Counted from the first letter of the stretch, positions 1 to 11,151 are shown. The stretch is 64,000 bases of DNA from Curtobacterium citreum (GCF_006715175.1 NZ_VFMQ01000001.1:1984001-2048000), one strand, 5' to 3'. The notes: a model not told the origin generated them from the sequence alone. Numbers and translations are program-made.

Positions 1-188
1 TGGTGCGCGATGCGCGCTCGCTGTGGTGTGGACCGGGTCGGACGACCCGGGGTGTTGTGGACGACTCCACGGCGAGTGCGCTCATCCAGTGTTGCACGGT
101 GCATCCGGATCGCGCGAGGGGGTTCGCCGAGAAACTCCTAGGAGCGCTCCAACGCAGTGCCCGTGCGGGCATTCCCGATCGGCCGGGA

Positions 189-1034
189 TCAGTTCTCGTT
201 CGTCACCGTGCCCTGCACGCCGCCGCCACGCAACGTCAGCGTCAGCGTCCCGCTCATCGACTGCGCGGACAGGGACACCGACCCGTGCAGTGCCTCCTCG
301 CGCGGGTAGCACGCGGTCGTCGACTCGAGCCGGTTCGCCGTCGCGACCAGGCAGATGGTCGAGCGGTCCGTCCCGATGCCGGCCCAGACGTTCCACGGCG
401 TCTCGAAGGCGCTCCCGTCGAGCGCCCGGTTCGTGAACACCAGTCGCGTCGTCCGCAGGCTCACCGGCGCCTCGACGGGGCCAGGCAGCTGGTCCGCGTA
501 CGTCTGCGGCATGTCGAGCAGCTCCTCGAGCGTGACCGTCCCCGGCGTCGGCGTGGTGCTCGGGCCGACGGCCGGCTGGTCGCGCGCGGTGCCGACGAGC
601 GTGCCGGCGGCGAACGCGACCGCGATGGTCGCCGCTGCGCCGACCGCGATCCAGACGCGCGGCCTGGCCGTCCACAGCAGCCCGGCGAGGCGGCTGCGGA
701 CCGTCTGCGGCGCACCGGCCTGGAGGTCCGCCCCACCGCCGTCCCGCGCCTCCGCTCGGTCCGTGGCCGCCTCCGGCGCGACTGTTGCCACGGCGGCGAC
801 CGGTGCGGCCGCGCGGTCGGGCACCGCGCCGGGGCCGGCCGCGCGGGGTGACCGGCTGTCAGGGGCGGCCGGCGGGGCGGGCGCGGGGCGTGCCTCCCGT
901 CCGTGGTCCGCGGTGCTGCTCGCCAGGGCCTGCAGGGCGAGCCGCGCCCGCGCAGCCTCGTCCGGCGGCGTCTCGGCACCCCACGCGAGTGCCTCGAGCC
1001 GCGCCCGTTCCGTCGCGACGTCGTCGTCGGCCAT
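189..1034 (-). CDS. Single-pass membrane protein, function unknown
   Basis: The product is 281 residues long and I do not recognise its family. The N-terminal 120 residues are predicted cytoplasmic: a short acidic helical part, then a long Ala/Pro/Arg-rich linker. One membrane segment lies at about residues 127-149. The roughly 130-residue external part begins with a Thr/Pro stalk and ends in a small, probably beta-rich domain with two cysteines (in LVATAN..TACY context) that could form a disulfide. The overall shape resembles an anti-sigma factor, but no sigma gene is adjacent and I see no zinc motif, so that role is not supported. The ATG start was chosen because the reading frame upstream of it is low-complexity and antisense to the next gene. 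Confidence 0.7.
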   Translation of the reverse strand: MADDDVATERARLEALAWGAETPPDEAARARLALQALASSTADHGREARPAPAPPAAPDSRSPRAAGPGAVPDRAAAPVAAVATVAPEAATDRAEARDGGGADLQAGAPQTVRSRLAGLLWTARPRVWIAVGAAATIAVAFAAGTLVGTARDQPAVGPSTTPTPGTVTLEELLDMPQTYADQLPGPVEAPVSLRTTRLVFTNRALDGSAFETPWNVWAGIGTDRSTICLVATANRLESTTACYPREEALHGSVSLSAQSMSGTLTLTLRGGGVQGTVTNEN

Positions 1035-1143
1035 GTGCGCTCCCGGTCCGGACGCACCGGACGACCGCCATGTTCCCACCGGAGCGCCCGGCGCGTCCGG
1101 ACGGGGCGGCCACTGTCCAGTCGGCGACGGGTAGACGGGACGC

Positions 1144-1398
1144 ATGACCGACCACCACGAGCACGACGACGAACGACCAGGGACCGAGCGCCACGACGCC
1201 GTCCGGCACGACGCGGACCCGGAGACCCTCGAGGCGCTGTCGCACGACACCCAGTCCGGCGAGGCCGACTACGTCGCGACGAGCCCCGGCGGCAGCGGAA
1301 CCGAGCGCCACGTCCCGACGGCCGACGAGGAGCAGGGCCGCGGGTCCGAGTACGACCCCGTCGACCAGGGCCCGCAGCAGGAGGGGCAGGGCGGCTAG
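1144..1398 (+). CDS. Small acidic hydrophilic protein, hypothetical
   Basis: This would encode an 84-residue protein rich in Asp, Glu, His, Gln and Gly, with no hydrophobic stretch, which suggests an intrinsically disordered cytosolic protein. There is no clear Shine-Dalgarno sequence; a TAGACG box lies 6 nt before the ATG, similar to the leaderless start layout seen elsewhere here. Its stop codon shares a CTAG with the stop of the convergent yidC-like gene. Composition is compatible with a real Microbacteriaceae small protein, but no domain is visible, so the call rests on frame, start layout and position only. Confidence 0.5.
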   Translation: MTDHHEHDDERPGTERHDAVRHDADPETLEALSHDTQSGEADYVATSPGGSGTERHVPTADEEQGRGSEYDPVDQGPQQEGQGG

Positions 1399-2135
1399 CG
1401 CAGCACCCGGCGCAGCACGGCGCGTTCGCCGAGCGTCCAGACCGCGCTCGTCACGACGTACAGCGTCGCGGCGAGCGGAGCGACCGCGGCGAACACCACG
1501 GAGACGAACGGTGCCCACCGGGCGACGGCCGTCCCCACGCGGACCGTGGCGGCCGGTGCGGTGCCGTCCTGCGTGACCGGGTTCCAGCGCAGGGCTGCGC
1601 GACGGGACGCCTCAACCACGACGGTCAGGACGGCGAGCAGGACGAGGACGACCCACGCGTGCGTCCAGAGCGGCCCGGCGAGGACGACGAGCAGCGAGTG
1701 CCCGAGCGGGATCCCGACGAGTGTGGCGTCGAGCAGCACGTTGACGGCGCCGTCGATCGTGGCGTGCGTGAACAGTGTGTACACGAGCGACAGCACCGGT
1801 GCCTGCGCGAGCACCGGCAGGCACCCGGCGAGCGGCGAGACCCGTTCGGACGTGTACAGCTCCTGGGCCGCACGCTGCAGGCGCTCGCGGTCGGATCCGT
1901 ACCGTCGCCGCAGGGCCGCGAGCTGTGGGGCGAGTCGGCGGCGGTCCCGTTCGGCCCGGACCTGCAGCACGGACAGGGGTACGAGCGCGACGCGGACGGC
2001 GAGCGTGAGCGCGACGACGGCCAGGGCGGCGGCGAACCCGCCGCCGACGGGGGTGAGGGCGCCGGTGAGCGCGGTGAGCAGGTCGGCGCCGCCGTGCAGC
2101 AGCGGGCCGACGACGGGCAGGGTGGTGGTGTCCAC
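1395..2135 (-). CDS. yidC: YidC/Oxa1 family membrane protein insertase (second-type paralogue)
   Basis: The protein inserts and folds membrane proteins in the cytoplasmic membrane. It has about five hydrophobic segments and the YidC pattern: a membrane helix with a buried arginine (Arg48, in LAVRVALVPL), then a positively charged cytoplasmic helical hairpin (about residues 60-95), then the remaining helices. It lacks the large external domain of Gram-negative YidC. At 246 residues it is shorter than the housekeeping actinobacterial YidC that usually sits beside rpmH-rnpA-jag, so this is probably an extra copy. I chose an internal GTG because the protein then starts MDTTTLPVVG, as related insertases do; a GTG 63 nt upstream is the alternative. 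The DUF6412 gene lies directly upstream on the same strand. Confidence 0.85.
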   Translation of the reverse strand: MDTTTLPVVGPLLHGGADLLTALTGALTPVGGGFAAALAVVALTLAVRVALVPLSVLQVRAERDRRRLAPQLAALRRRYGSDRERLQRAAQELYTSERVSPLAGCLPVLAQAPVLSLVYTLFTHATIDGAVNVLLDATLVGIPLGHSLLVVLAGPLWTHAWVVLVLLAVLTVVVEASRRAALRWNPVTQDGTAPAATVRVGTAVARWAPFVSVVFAAVAPLAATLYVVTSAVWTLGERAVLRRVLR

Positions 2136-2207
2136 GGGGTTCCGATCGGTGGGAGGGGCACGGGTGCATGCGGCCCGGTCACCGTCGGTGGTCGTCACCG
2201 TCCGGGA

Positions 2208-2498
2208 TCAGGCCGGGACGGGTGCTCCCGGTGCCCGACCGCGGACGTGTCCGTCGGCGTCGGGGTGGCTCCACGCGATCCGCGTCACGAGCTCCGCGGC
2301 CTCGGCAGCGGCCGGACCCGGGCGGGGGAGCCGTGCGGTGCCGAGGACGACCGCGAGCAGGTGCACGACGACGACACCGATCGCGACGGCCGTCAGCCCG
2401 AGGGCGGCCACCGCGAGCAGCGGGGCCGGTCCGACCGCGGGGTCGCCGAGGACGAGCGCCGCGACGATGCGCAGCAGTCCCTCGACGAGCGTGATCAC
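2208..2498 (-). CDS. DUF6412-like small membrane protein
   Basis: This is a 96-residue protein with two hydrophobic stretches separated by a short Pro/Ala-rich turn, then a soluble C-terminal tail carrying TRIAWSHPDADGHVRGRAPG. The layout and the tail resemble DUF6412 proteins found beside yidC-like genes in Microbacteriaceae. Function is unknown; the same-strand position just upstream of the insertase gene suggests one transcript. The GTG start was chosen because the upstream frame is Arg/Ser-rich low-complexity sequence. Confidence 0.65.
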   Translation of the reverse strand: MITLVEGLLRIVAALVLGDPAVGPAPLLAVAALGLTAVAIGVVVVHLLAVVLGTARLPRPGPAAAEAAELVTRIAWSHPDADGHVRGRAPGAPVPA

Positions 2499-2562
2499 CC
2501 GTTCAGCGTAACGCCCGCGCGCCGCAGCCGACCGGCAGGAGCGGACGGGCAGGATCGACGCC

Positions 2563-3048
2563 ATGACCGCAGGATCGCCGAGCACCCCAGCGACCCTCGC
2601 CCTCGAGCGGGCGGGGATCCCGTACACCCCGCACGTCTACGAGCACCACGAGACGGCGACGAACTTCGGCGAAGAAGCAGCGGCGGCGCTCGGGCTGCGC
2701 GAGGAGCAGGTCTTCAAGACCCTGGTGGTCTCGGTCGACGGCCAGCTCGCGGTCGCGGTCGTCCCGGTCGCGAACCGGCTCGACCTCAAGGCGATCGCCG
2801 CGGCCCTCGGCGGCAAGAAGGCCTCGCTGGCGCTGCCGGCCCTCGCCGAGAAGCGCACGGGGTACGTCGTCGGTGGGATCAGCCCGGTCGGCCAGAAGGC
2901 CCGGCTGCGGACGGTCGTCGACGAGTCGGCCCTGACGTACGCGAGCATCTTCGTCTCCGGCGGCCGCCGCGGGTTCGACATCGAGCTCGCGCCCACGGAC
3001 CTGATCACCGCCACGGACGCCCGGACCGCGGCGATCGCGCGGACCTGA
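2563..3048 (+). CDS. ybaK: Cys-tRNA(Pro)/Ala-tRNA deacylase, YbaK family
   Basis: A 161-residue single-domain protein of the YbaK/EbsC group, which hydrolyses Cys-tRNA(Pro) mischarged by prolyl-tRNA synthetase. Family hallmarks visible are the N-terminal TPATLALERAGIPYTPH block, the FKTLVV strand with the conserved lysine, the VPVANRLDLKAIAAALG segment, and the GGISPVGQK loop near the active site. Length matches the family. An AGGAGC-type ribosome binding site lies about 25 nt upstream, with GGCAGGATCG nearer the ATG. It is a stand-alone plus-strand gene divergent from the DUF6412-yidC pair. Confidence 0.93.
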   Translation: MTAGSPSTPATLALERAGIPYTPHVYEHHETATNFGEEAAAALGLREEQVFKTLVVSVDGQLAVAVVPVANRLDLKAIAAALGGKKASLALPALAEKRTGYVVGGISPVGQKARLRTVVDESALTYASIFVSGGRRGFDIELAPTDLITATDARTAAIART

Positions 3049-3078
3049 GTCGGGTCGCCGCAACTTTCTCCGACGAAC

Positions 3079-3105
3079 GGGAATGAGCCCGCTCCTCCTG
3101 CGTTG
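3079..3105 (+). promoter_or_regulatory. Candidate ECF (SigH/SigR-type) stress promoter
   Basis: GGGAAT is followed after 17 nt by GTT (GGAAT-N16-CGTT). This matches the promoter class recognised by the actinobacterial redox/heat sigma factors SigH and SigR. The predicted transcription start falls within the neighbouring HAIR palindrome. Confidence 0.6.
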
Positions 3106-3106
3106 C

Positions 3107-3127
3107 ATTGAGTCGAAGGCACTCAAG
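3107..3127 (+). promoter_or_regulatory. HAIR element (HspR operator)
   Basis: The sequence ATTGAGT-N7-ACTCAAG matches the HspR-associated inverted repeat CTTGAGT-N7-ACTCAAG at 13 of 14 arm positions. It sits between the candidate promoter and the ribosome binding site of the ClpC-like gene, where bound HspR would block transcription at normal temperature. Confidence 0.88.
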
Positions 3128-3143
3128 TTCCCAGGAGGTCCCG

Positions 3144-5726
<2,583 letters not shown>

Positions 5727-5733
5727 CCCTCGC

Positions 5734-5779
5734 CACACGACGGCCCGGTACCGCTTCGGTACCGGGCCGTCGTCGTGTG
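5734..5779 (+). terminator. Strong hairpin terminator of the clpC-like gene
   Basis: A 20-bp stem (CACACGACGGCCCGGTACCG and its complement, the latter with a 3-nt bulge) closed by a CTT loop starts 8 nt after the stop codon. No long T run follows, as is usual in very GC-rich genomes. Confidence 0.8.
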
Positions 5780-5824
5780 CGGAATGCGATCTGGAACTTC
5801 TTCCGGATTTCTTCGAGAAAAGGG

Positions 5825-5854
5825 TTGCGCTCGCATTCCCGGGATGGATAGTGT
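5825..5854 (+). promoter_or_regulatory. Candidate housekeeping promoter
   Basis: TTGCGC and TAGTGT are separated by 18 nt, preceded by an A/T-rich stretch (TTTCTTCGAGAAAAG) that is unusual in this genome. It would start a transcript near position 5861 with about 500 nt before the next recognisable gene. Confidence 0.5.
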
Positions 5855-5899
5855 TCACGAGCACCACCGGCTGAACGACGATGAAAGGGGGCCGACAAG

Positions 5900-5971
5900 A
5901 TGATGATCACCGCGATGAACCCGTTCCGTGGAGTCCGTGGGATCGGCGGCTCCCCGATCCGTCACCGCTGA
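5900..5971 (+). CDS. Possible 23-residue leader peptide or small protein
   Basis: An ATG-started frame of 23 codons follows AAAGGGGG by 9 nt and lies about 40 nt after a plausible promoter start. The peptide begins MMITAMNPFRGVRG and contains Arg, Gly and Pro with no membrane segment. It could be a leader peptide for the downstream small gene or a stand-alone small protein. I recognise no homologue; the call rests on the promoter-SD-ATG arrangement alone. Confidence 0.35.
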   Translation: MMITAMNPFRGVRGIGGSPIRHR

Positions 5972-6355
5972 CGCGGGACGTCCCCTCCAGCCCACCCGGC
6001 CGTGCCGAGGAGGCTGCGCTCAATCAGCTGCGCCCGAGGAGCTCGGCGCAACGCTGCTGATCCACGCGGCTGACGCGCTCGTCGGTTCCGCCCTGCGAGC
6101 CCGCCTTGCGGGCGCGCTCCGCGGGTCCTGTCCGGGGCGCGACCGCCCGTCGCAGATCCGGTCCTGACCGGACGCGCGCGGCGCGTCCCGTGGGCTGAGC
6201 GGACGACGTCCCCACGATCTTCCAGTGCCGCGTGCCGACATTCTCGGTCGCCGCGCGGAATGTCGTCGCGTGCATTTCCGGCGCGCTCCGGCACTGCATT
6301 CCTGCCCGCTCCTGCGGGTTGTTCCGTCCTGCCCTCCTGCCAGAAAGGCACCACC
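5972..6355 (+). other. Long untranslated stretch between small frame and next gene
   Basis: I find no convincing coding frame here. It holds several short GC hairpins, among them TCCGGTCCTGACCGGA near 6157-6172 and CCCGCTCCTGCGGG near 6303-6316. It may be a long 5' leader, a non-coding RNA, or sequence left by decayed genes. It contains no tRNA-like cloverleaf that I can see. Confidence 0.5.
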
Positions 6356-6589
6356 GTGTCGAACGACCTCGACGTCCGCCCTCCCAGTACCCGTGCGCCC
6401 CGGCGCCGGGTCTCCCTCGCCGACCGCATCGCCCTCCGGGTCGGCATGTCCCTGATCATCTGGAGCCGGCGCACCCACCACGTGCGGTACGCCGCCGACC
6501 ACGCCACCCGGCTGCGGCTCGACCGCGAGCGGCGCCAGCGCGAGGTGGACCTGCTCGTGCACGGCGCCGTCATGCGCATGTGGCGCTGA
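6356..6589 (+). CDS. Small basic conserved hypothetical protein
   Basis: A 77-residue, strongly basic protein. After a disordered start there is an amphipathic block LADRIALRVGMSLIIWSRR followed by an Arg/His-rich helical tail. Similar short proteins carrying an LADR-LxxG-LIxWSRR block occur in Microbacteriaceae, but I know of no assigned function; nucleic-acid or membrane-surface binding would fit the charge. The GTG start is supported by AGAAAGG 8 nt upstream. It may be on the long transcript from the promoter near 5.83 kb. Confidence 0.7.
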   Translation: MSNDLDVRPPSTRAPRRRVSLADRIALRVGMSLIIWSRRTHHVRYAADHATRLRLDRERRQREVDLLVHGAVMRMWR

Positions 6590-6642
6590 GCCCCGCGGTC
6601 ACGGCCGCCGGCCGCCGGCTGCCGTCGCTCCGAACCACGAAC

Positions 6643-6681
6643 GCGACGTCGAACCAGGCATCCCGCCTGGCTCGACGTCGC
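6643..6681. terminator. Hairpin between convergent genes
   Basis: Two 17-nt arms (GCGACGTCGAACCAGGC and its complement with one mismatch) are closed by a 5-nt loop. It lies between two convergent genes and could terminate both. Confidence 0.65.
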
Positions 6682-6714
6682 TTCGTCGGTTCGACGCGCG
6701 TCGAGCCGTCCGCG

Positions 6715-7734
6715 CTACCGCTTCCGGTTCGCCACGAGGGCGACCGCGTACGCCGGGAACCACGTCCCAGCCGCCGGTCCGCCGTTGCAGGTCCCGTCGC
6801 TGGCGCCGGGGGTCTTCACCCACAGCAGGGCGTCCAGCCGCGTGGTCCCGGCGGTGACCCGCGGCGACTGCCCGAGTCCGGCGCCCGTCGGGTTGCACCA
6901 CGTGCCGCGCCACCCGCGGCCGTTCCGTGACACGTCGATCACGTAGCGCGCGCCGCCGACCAGTGCGCTGAGACGGTCGGCGTAGGCGCGCTCCCCTTCG
7001 ACACCGTAGAAGTTCGCCACGTTCGTGTAGAAACCCCGTGCTCGGTCGATGCCCGCGCGCTGCAGCAGCGCCGCCTGCACGGCCGGCGGGTTCCAGTCCT
7101 CGTTCCCGCCGTCCAGGTAGGCGGGGACCCCGGCGTCGGCGAACGCACGGACCGCCGAGGCCACCAGTGCGGGACGGGTCGCGCTCTCGGACACGCACGA
7201 GGTCAGGTGGGACAGCGAGTCCGGTTCGACGAGGACGACGGCGCGGTGGCCGCGGAGCATCGTCGCGATCCGCTGGTTCCACACGGGGTACTCCGCTGCG
7301 CTGAGTCCGCCGGCCGAGTACCCACCGCAGTCCCGGTTCGGGATCGCGTAGGTCACGAACACCGGGGTCGTCCCGCTCTTCTCGGCCGCGGCGAGGTTGC
7401 GGGCCACGACGCGGTCCAGCTGGTCGCCGCGGAGCCAGTCGCCCAGCCAGGTGGCGATGGGCTGCGCGGCGATCGTCCGAGCGGCCGCCGCGTCGGCGGT
7501 CCTGCCCTGGGCGGCGAGTGCCGCGGCCGCGGCGGCGGGTTGGTTGTCCGGCTGCACGGTCAGTCCGCCGGCGAACACCGCACTCGCGGGTGCCGTCCTG
7601 ATGGTGCCCGCCGCGATCGGCGCGCGGGCCGTCCGTGTGGCAGCCGTCGCACTGCTCGGCGCGACCGACAGGCCGACGACCACGATCGCCGCCGTGAAGG
7701 CGGCGGTGGCCAGGGTGCTGACGCGGTGGTGCAC
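6715..7734 (-). CDS. Secreted glycoside hydrolase family 6 (cellulase-type)
   Basis: A 339-residue exported enzyme of GH6, the family of inverting endoglucanases and cellobiohydrolases that cleave beta-1,4-glucan. A Sec signal peptide covers about residues 1-31 (cleavage near SSATA-ATR). Family motifs are present: YAIPNRDCGG with the catalytic-region aspartate near residue 135, LVEPDSL with the proton-donor aspartate near residue 172, and WVKTPGASDG near the C-terminus. No carbohydrate-binding module or linker follows, so this is a compact single-domain enzyme. I chose the GTG start because GGGAGG lies 4 nt upstream. It is a lone gene, divergent from apt; no CebR-type palindrome is visible upstream. 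Confidence 0.9.
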   Translation of the reverse strand: MHHRVSTLATAAFTAAIVVVGLSVAPSSATAATRTARAPIAAGTIRTAPASAVFAGGLTVQPDNQPAAAAAALAAQGRTADAAAARTIAAQPIATWLGDWLRGDQLDRVVARNLAAAEKSGTTPVFVTYAIPNRDCGGYSAGGLSAAEYPVWNQRIATMLRGHRAVVLVEPDSLSHLTSCVSESATRPALVASAVRAFADAGVPAYLDGGNEDWNPPAVQAALLQRAGIDRARGFYTNVANFYGVEGERAYADRLSALVGGARYVIDVSRNGRGWRGTWCNPTGAGLGQSPRVTAGTTRLDALLWVKTPGASDGTCNGGPAAGTWFPAYAVALVANRKR

Positions 7735-7874
7735 GGTTCCTCCCGACCAGGAGGGCGCCCCGTGCACCCGGTCGACCGGTCCTCGTCCAATGGGAACCCC
7801 TCACCGGCCCGCGCGTCGAGCACCAGAACGAGGGGCAGGGACCGCCCTCGGCGTGGTCCGCCCACGCGGTCGAC

Positions 7875-7880
7875 TACCGT
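7875..7880 (+). promoter_or_regulatory. -10 box of apt (leaderless layout)
   Basis: TACCGT lies 6 nt before the GTG start and no Shine-Dalgarno sequence is present, suggesting that transcription starts at or next to the start codon. Confidence 0.45.
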
Positions 7881-7886
7881 TGTGCG

Positions 7887-8429
7887 GTGACCGAAACCGC
7901 TGCTGCCCTCGTCGAACGTCTCACCGCGATCGTGCCGGACTTCCCGAAGCCCGGCATCCTGTTCCGCGACGTGACCCCGGTGTTCTCCGACCCCGTCGCG
8001 TTCGGCCGCGTCTGCGAGGCCCTCGCCGCGCCGTTCGCCGTGGGCGCGGGGTTCCAGGCGGTCGCCGGCATCGAGGCCCGCGGGTTCGCCCTCGCCGGGG
8101 GGATCGCCGCGCAGCACCAGGTCGGCGTGCTGACCGTCCGCAAGGCGGGGAAGCTCCCCGGCGAGGTCCTCAGCGAGCAGTACGCGCTGGAGTACGGCGA
8201 GGCCGAGCTCGAGCTCCGCCCGGGCCAGCTGCCGCAGGGGACCCGGGTGCTCGTCGTCGACGACGTCCTCGCGACCGGCGGGACGGCGGCAGCCACCGTC
8301 ACGCTGCTCGAGCGCGCGGGCTACGAGGCGATCGGCTTCGCGTCGCTCCTCGAGCTCGACGGCCTGGCCGGGCGCGAGCGCCTCGAGCCGCGCCTGCCCG
8401 TCACGACGCTCGGGCGCGTGCCCGCCTGA
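7887..8429 (+). CDS. apt: Adenine phosphoribosyltransferase
   Basis: Converts adenine and PRPP to AMP in purine salvage. The 180-residue protein has the family's FPKPGILFRDVTP start, the GIEARGF loop, the RKAGKLPGE flexible loop and the PRPP-binding block VLVVDDVLATGGT (Asp125-Asp126). In many actinobacteria apt sits between secF and rel; here it precedes thrS and a rhodanese gene occupies that slot. A GTG start without Shine-Dalgarno is used. Confidence 0.95.
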   Translation: MTETAAALVERLTAIVPDFPKPGILFRDVTPVFSDPVAFGRVCEALAAPFAVGAGFQAVAGIEARGFALAGGIAAQHQVGVLTVRKAGKLPGEVLSEQYALEYGEAELELRPGQLPQGTRVLVVDDVLATGGTAAATVTLLERAGYEAIGFASLLELDGLAGRERLEPRLPVTTLGRVPA

Positions 8430-8447
8430 ACCGGCGTGACCGCGCAC

Positions 8448-8453
8448 TAGTCT
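8448..8453 (+). promoter_or_regulatory. Candidate -10 box upstream of thrS
   Basis: TAGTCT lies about 37 nt before the thrS start, leaving a short leader that contains a GAGGAGCAC ribosome binding site. Confidence 0.4.
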
Positions 8454-8490
8454 TGACCCACCCCAGAACCAACCGAGGAGCACCACGATC

Positions 8491-10512
8491 GTGACCGACG
8501 CAGTCGCACCCGAGCCCGCAGACCTGCCCCAGGCACCCGAGCCCCGCACCGCGACGACGGCCACGACGGGCACCGAGCTCTTCGACGGCGAGCGTGGCGT
8601 CGTCGCCATCCGCGTCGGCGGTGTCCTGAAGGACCTCGACGCGGCCGTGCAGGACGGCGAGACCGTCGAGGCGGTGACGCTGCAGGAGCAGGACGGCCTC
8701 GACATCCTCCGACACTCCGCCGCGCACGTGCTCGCACAGGCGGTCCAGCAGATCAACCCGGACGCCAAGCTCGGCATCGGCCCGCCCGTCACCGACGGCT
8801 ACTACTACGACTTCGACGTCGCCGAGCCGTTCACGCCCGAGGACCTCAAGGCGATCGAGAAGGGCATGGACCGGATCGTCCGCCAGGCCCAGCGCTTCCG
8901 GCGCGTCGTGGTCACCGACGACGAGGCCCGTGAGCGCATGGCGGGGGAGCCCTACAAGCAGGAGCTCATCGGCCTCAAGGGCGCCGCGGCCGACGGCGAC
9001 TCCGGCGAGAGCGTCGAGGTCGGCGCCGGCGAGCTCACCGTCTACGAGAACGTCGACCCGAAGTCGGGCGAGGTCGTCTGGCAGGACCTGTGCCGCGGCC
9101 CGCACGTCCCGCACACCCGCTGGATCGGCAACGCGTCGAAGCTCATGCGCGTGGCGGCGGCCTACTGGCGCGGTTCCGAGAAGAACCCGCAGCTGCAGCG
9201 CGTCTACGGCACGGCGTGGCCGGACAAGGAGCAGCTCAAGGCGTACCAGCTCCGGCTCGAAGAGGCAGCGAAGCGCGACCACCGCAAGCTCGGTGCCGAG
9301 CTCGACCTGTTCTCGTTCCCCGACGAGATCGGCTCGGGCCTGGCGATCTTCCACCCGAAGGGCGGCATCATCCGCCGCGAGATGGAGGACTACTCGCGCC
9401 GCCGACACGAACAAGAGGGCTACTCCTTCGTCTACACGCCGCACATCACCAAGGGCGACCTGTTCGAGCAGTCGGGCCACCTCGGCTGGTACAAGGACGG
9501 CATGTTCCCGGCCATGCACATGGACCAGGCGACCGACGAGGACGGCAACGTCACGCGGCAGGGGGCGGACTACTACCTCAAGCCGATGAACTGCCCGATG
9601 CACATCCTGGCGTACCGCTCGCAGGCCCGCTCCTACCGCGACCTGCCCCTGCGGATGTTCGAGTTCGGCACGGTCTACCGCAACGAGAAGTCCGGCGTCA
9701 TCCACGGCCTCACGCGCGTCCGCGGCATGACCCAGGACGACGCCCACATCTTCACCACGCAGGAGAAGATGAAGGAGGAGCTCACCACGACGCTCCAGTT
9801 CGTCCTCTCGCTCCTGCGCGACTACGGCCTCGACGACTTCTACCTCGAGCTCTCCACGAAGGACCCGGAGAAGTACGTCGGCGACGACGACGTGTGGGAG
9901 GTCGCGACGGACACCCTGCGCGAGGTCGCCGAGGAGTCCGGGCTCGAGCTCGTCCCGGACCCGGCGGGCGCGGCGTTCTACGGCCCGAAGATCTCGGTGC
10001 AGGCGCGTGACGCCATCGGCCGCACGTGGCAGATGTCGACCGTGCAGCTCGACTTCAACCTGCCGGAGCGCTTCGGCCTCGAGTACACGGCGCCGGACGG
10101 CTCGCGGCAGCGCCCGGTGATGATCCACCGCGCCCTGTTCGGCTCGATCGAGCGCTTCTTCGGCGTCCTCACCGAGCACTACGCGGGTGCGTTCCCGGCG
10201 TGGCTGTCCCCGGTCCAGGTCGTCGCGATCCCGGTCGCCGCCGAGTACGGCGACTACCTCGACGAGGTCGTCGCGAAGCTCCGTTCGCACGGTGTCCGCG
10301 CCGAGGTCGACCACTCGGACGACCGCATGCAGAAGAAGATCCGCACGCACACCAAGGCGAAGGTGCCGTTCCAGCTCATCGCCGGCGGCGACGACCGCGA
10401 CGCCGGTGCCGTGAGCTTCCGCTTCCGCGACGGCCGCCAGGACAACGGCGTGCCCGTGGACGAGGCGGTCGAGCGCATCCTCACCGCGATCCGCGACCGC
10501 ACGCAGGTCTGA
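8491..10512 (+). CDS. thrS: Threonyl-tRNA synthetase
   Basis: Charges tRNA-Thr. The 673-residue class II synthetase has the expected order: TGS domain (about residues 30-90), the HxxxH editing domain beginning around [15 protein letters not shown], the catalytic core with zinc-binding MNCPMH and motif 2 ([21 protein letters not shown]), and a C-terminal anticodon-binding domain. An extra Ala/Pro/Thr-rich extension of about 30 residues precedes the TGS domain. The GTG start follows GAGGAG. Its stop overlaps the ATG of the HIT gene (TGATG), so the two are translationally coupled. Confidence 0.97.
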   Translation: MTDAVAPEPADLPQAPEPRTATTATTGTELFDGERGVVAIRVGGVLKDLDAAVQDGETVEAVTLQEQDGLDILRHSAAHVLAQAVQQINPDAKLGIGPPVTDGYYYDFDVAEPFTPEDLKAIEKGMDRIVRQAQRFRRVVVTDDEARERMAGEPYKQELIGLKGAAADGDSGESVEVGAGELTVYENVDPKSGEVVWQDLCRGPHVPHTRWIGNASKLMRVAAAYWRGSEKNPQLQRVYGTAWPDKEQLKAYQLRLEEAAKRDHRKLGAELDLFSFPDEIGSGLAIFHPKGGIIRREMEDYSRRRHEQEGYSFVYTPHITKGDLFEQSGHLGWYKDGMFPAMHMDQATDEDGNVTRQGADYYLKPMNCPMHILAYRSQARSYRDLPLRMFEFGTVYRNEKSGVIHGLTRVRGMTQDDAHIFTTQEKMKEELTTTLQFVLSLLRDYGLDDFYLELSTKDPEKYVGDDDVWEVATDTLREVAEESGLELVPDPAGAAFYGPKISVQARDAIGRTWQMSTVQLDFNLPERFGLEYTAPDGSRQRPVMIHRALFGSIERFFGVLTEHYAGAFPAWLSPVQVVAIPVAAEYGDYLDEVVAKLRSHGVRAEVDHSDDRMQKKIRTHTKAKVPFQLIAGGDDRDAGAVSFRFRDGRQDNGVPVDEAVERILTAIRDRTQV

Positions 10513-11138
10513 TGGTCGCCGAGCAGCCGGGAGGCACGCCGTCGGTCCCCGGGACCGGTCACGTCGACGACGTGGTCGGTCCCGACCCGCTGGTCATCCG
10601 GGACGCCGCGACCGGCGCGGCCGTCCCGGACGCCTTCCAGCGGCTCTGGAACCCGCACCGGATGGCGTACATCGACGCCGGTCGAGAGGGGAAGGGCCGC
10701 GGGCACGAGGACGACTGCCCGTTCTGCGAGGCACCGCAGAAGTCCGACGAGGACGCCCTCATCGTCGCCCGCGGCGAGCACGCCTACGTCCTGCTCAACC
10801 TGTTCCCGTACAACAACGGCCACCTGCTCGTCTGCCCGTACCGGCACGTCCCGCTCTACGACGAGGCGACGCCGGACGAGACCCGCGAGATGGCGGAGCT
10901 GACCCAGACGGCGATGCGCGTGCTGCGTGCCGTGTCGCACTGCGACGGCTTCAACATCGGCATGAACCAGGGCGAGATCGCCGGCGCCGGGGTGGCCGGG
11001 CACCTGCACCAGCACGTCGTCCCGCGGTGGGCCTCGGACTCGAACTTCTTCCCGATCATCGCCCGGACGAAGTCGATGTCCCAGCTGCTGGGGGACACCC
11101 GCCGACTCGTCGCGGAAGGCTGGCCGACGGCGCACTAG
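10512..11138 (+). CDS. HIT family nucleotide-binding protein
   Basis: A 208-residue HIT-superfamily protein, probably a nucleoside phosphoramidate or dinucleoside polyphosphate hydrolase/phosphorylase. The catalytic histidine triad is seen as [10 protein letters not shown], and CPFC near residue 75 can form half of the zinc site found in the Fhit/GalT-like branch. The thrS-HIT pairing is conserved in Actinobacteria, which supports the frame. The ATG overlaps the thrS stop. The stop TAG is part of a TAGAGT box before pdxS. Confidence 0.9.
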   Translation: MVAEQPGGTPSVPGTGHVDDVVGPDPLVIRDAATGAAVPDAFQRLWNPHRMAYIDAGREGKGRGHEDDCPFCEAPQKSDEDALIVARGEHAYVLLNLFPYNNGHLLVCPYRHVPLYDEATPDETREMAELTQTAMRVLRAVSHCDGFNIGMNQGEIAGAGVAGHLHQHVVPRWASDSNFFPIIARTKSMSQLLGDTRRLVAEGWPTAH

Positions 11139-11151
11139 AGTGGAGGGCATC

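Noticed and set aside
33..50. Small palindrome CCGGGTCG-GA-CGACCCGG near the window edge
   Set aside because: Only 8 bp per arm, common at this GC content, and the gene it might serve lies outside the window; the first 188 nt show nothing else that I can support.
5928..6167. 79-codon frame in the stretch after the clpC-like gene
   Set aside because: No ribosome binding site, biased Arg/Ala/Gly/Pro composition and no recognisable pattern; it overlaps the better supported 23-codon frame.
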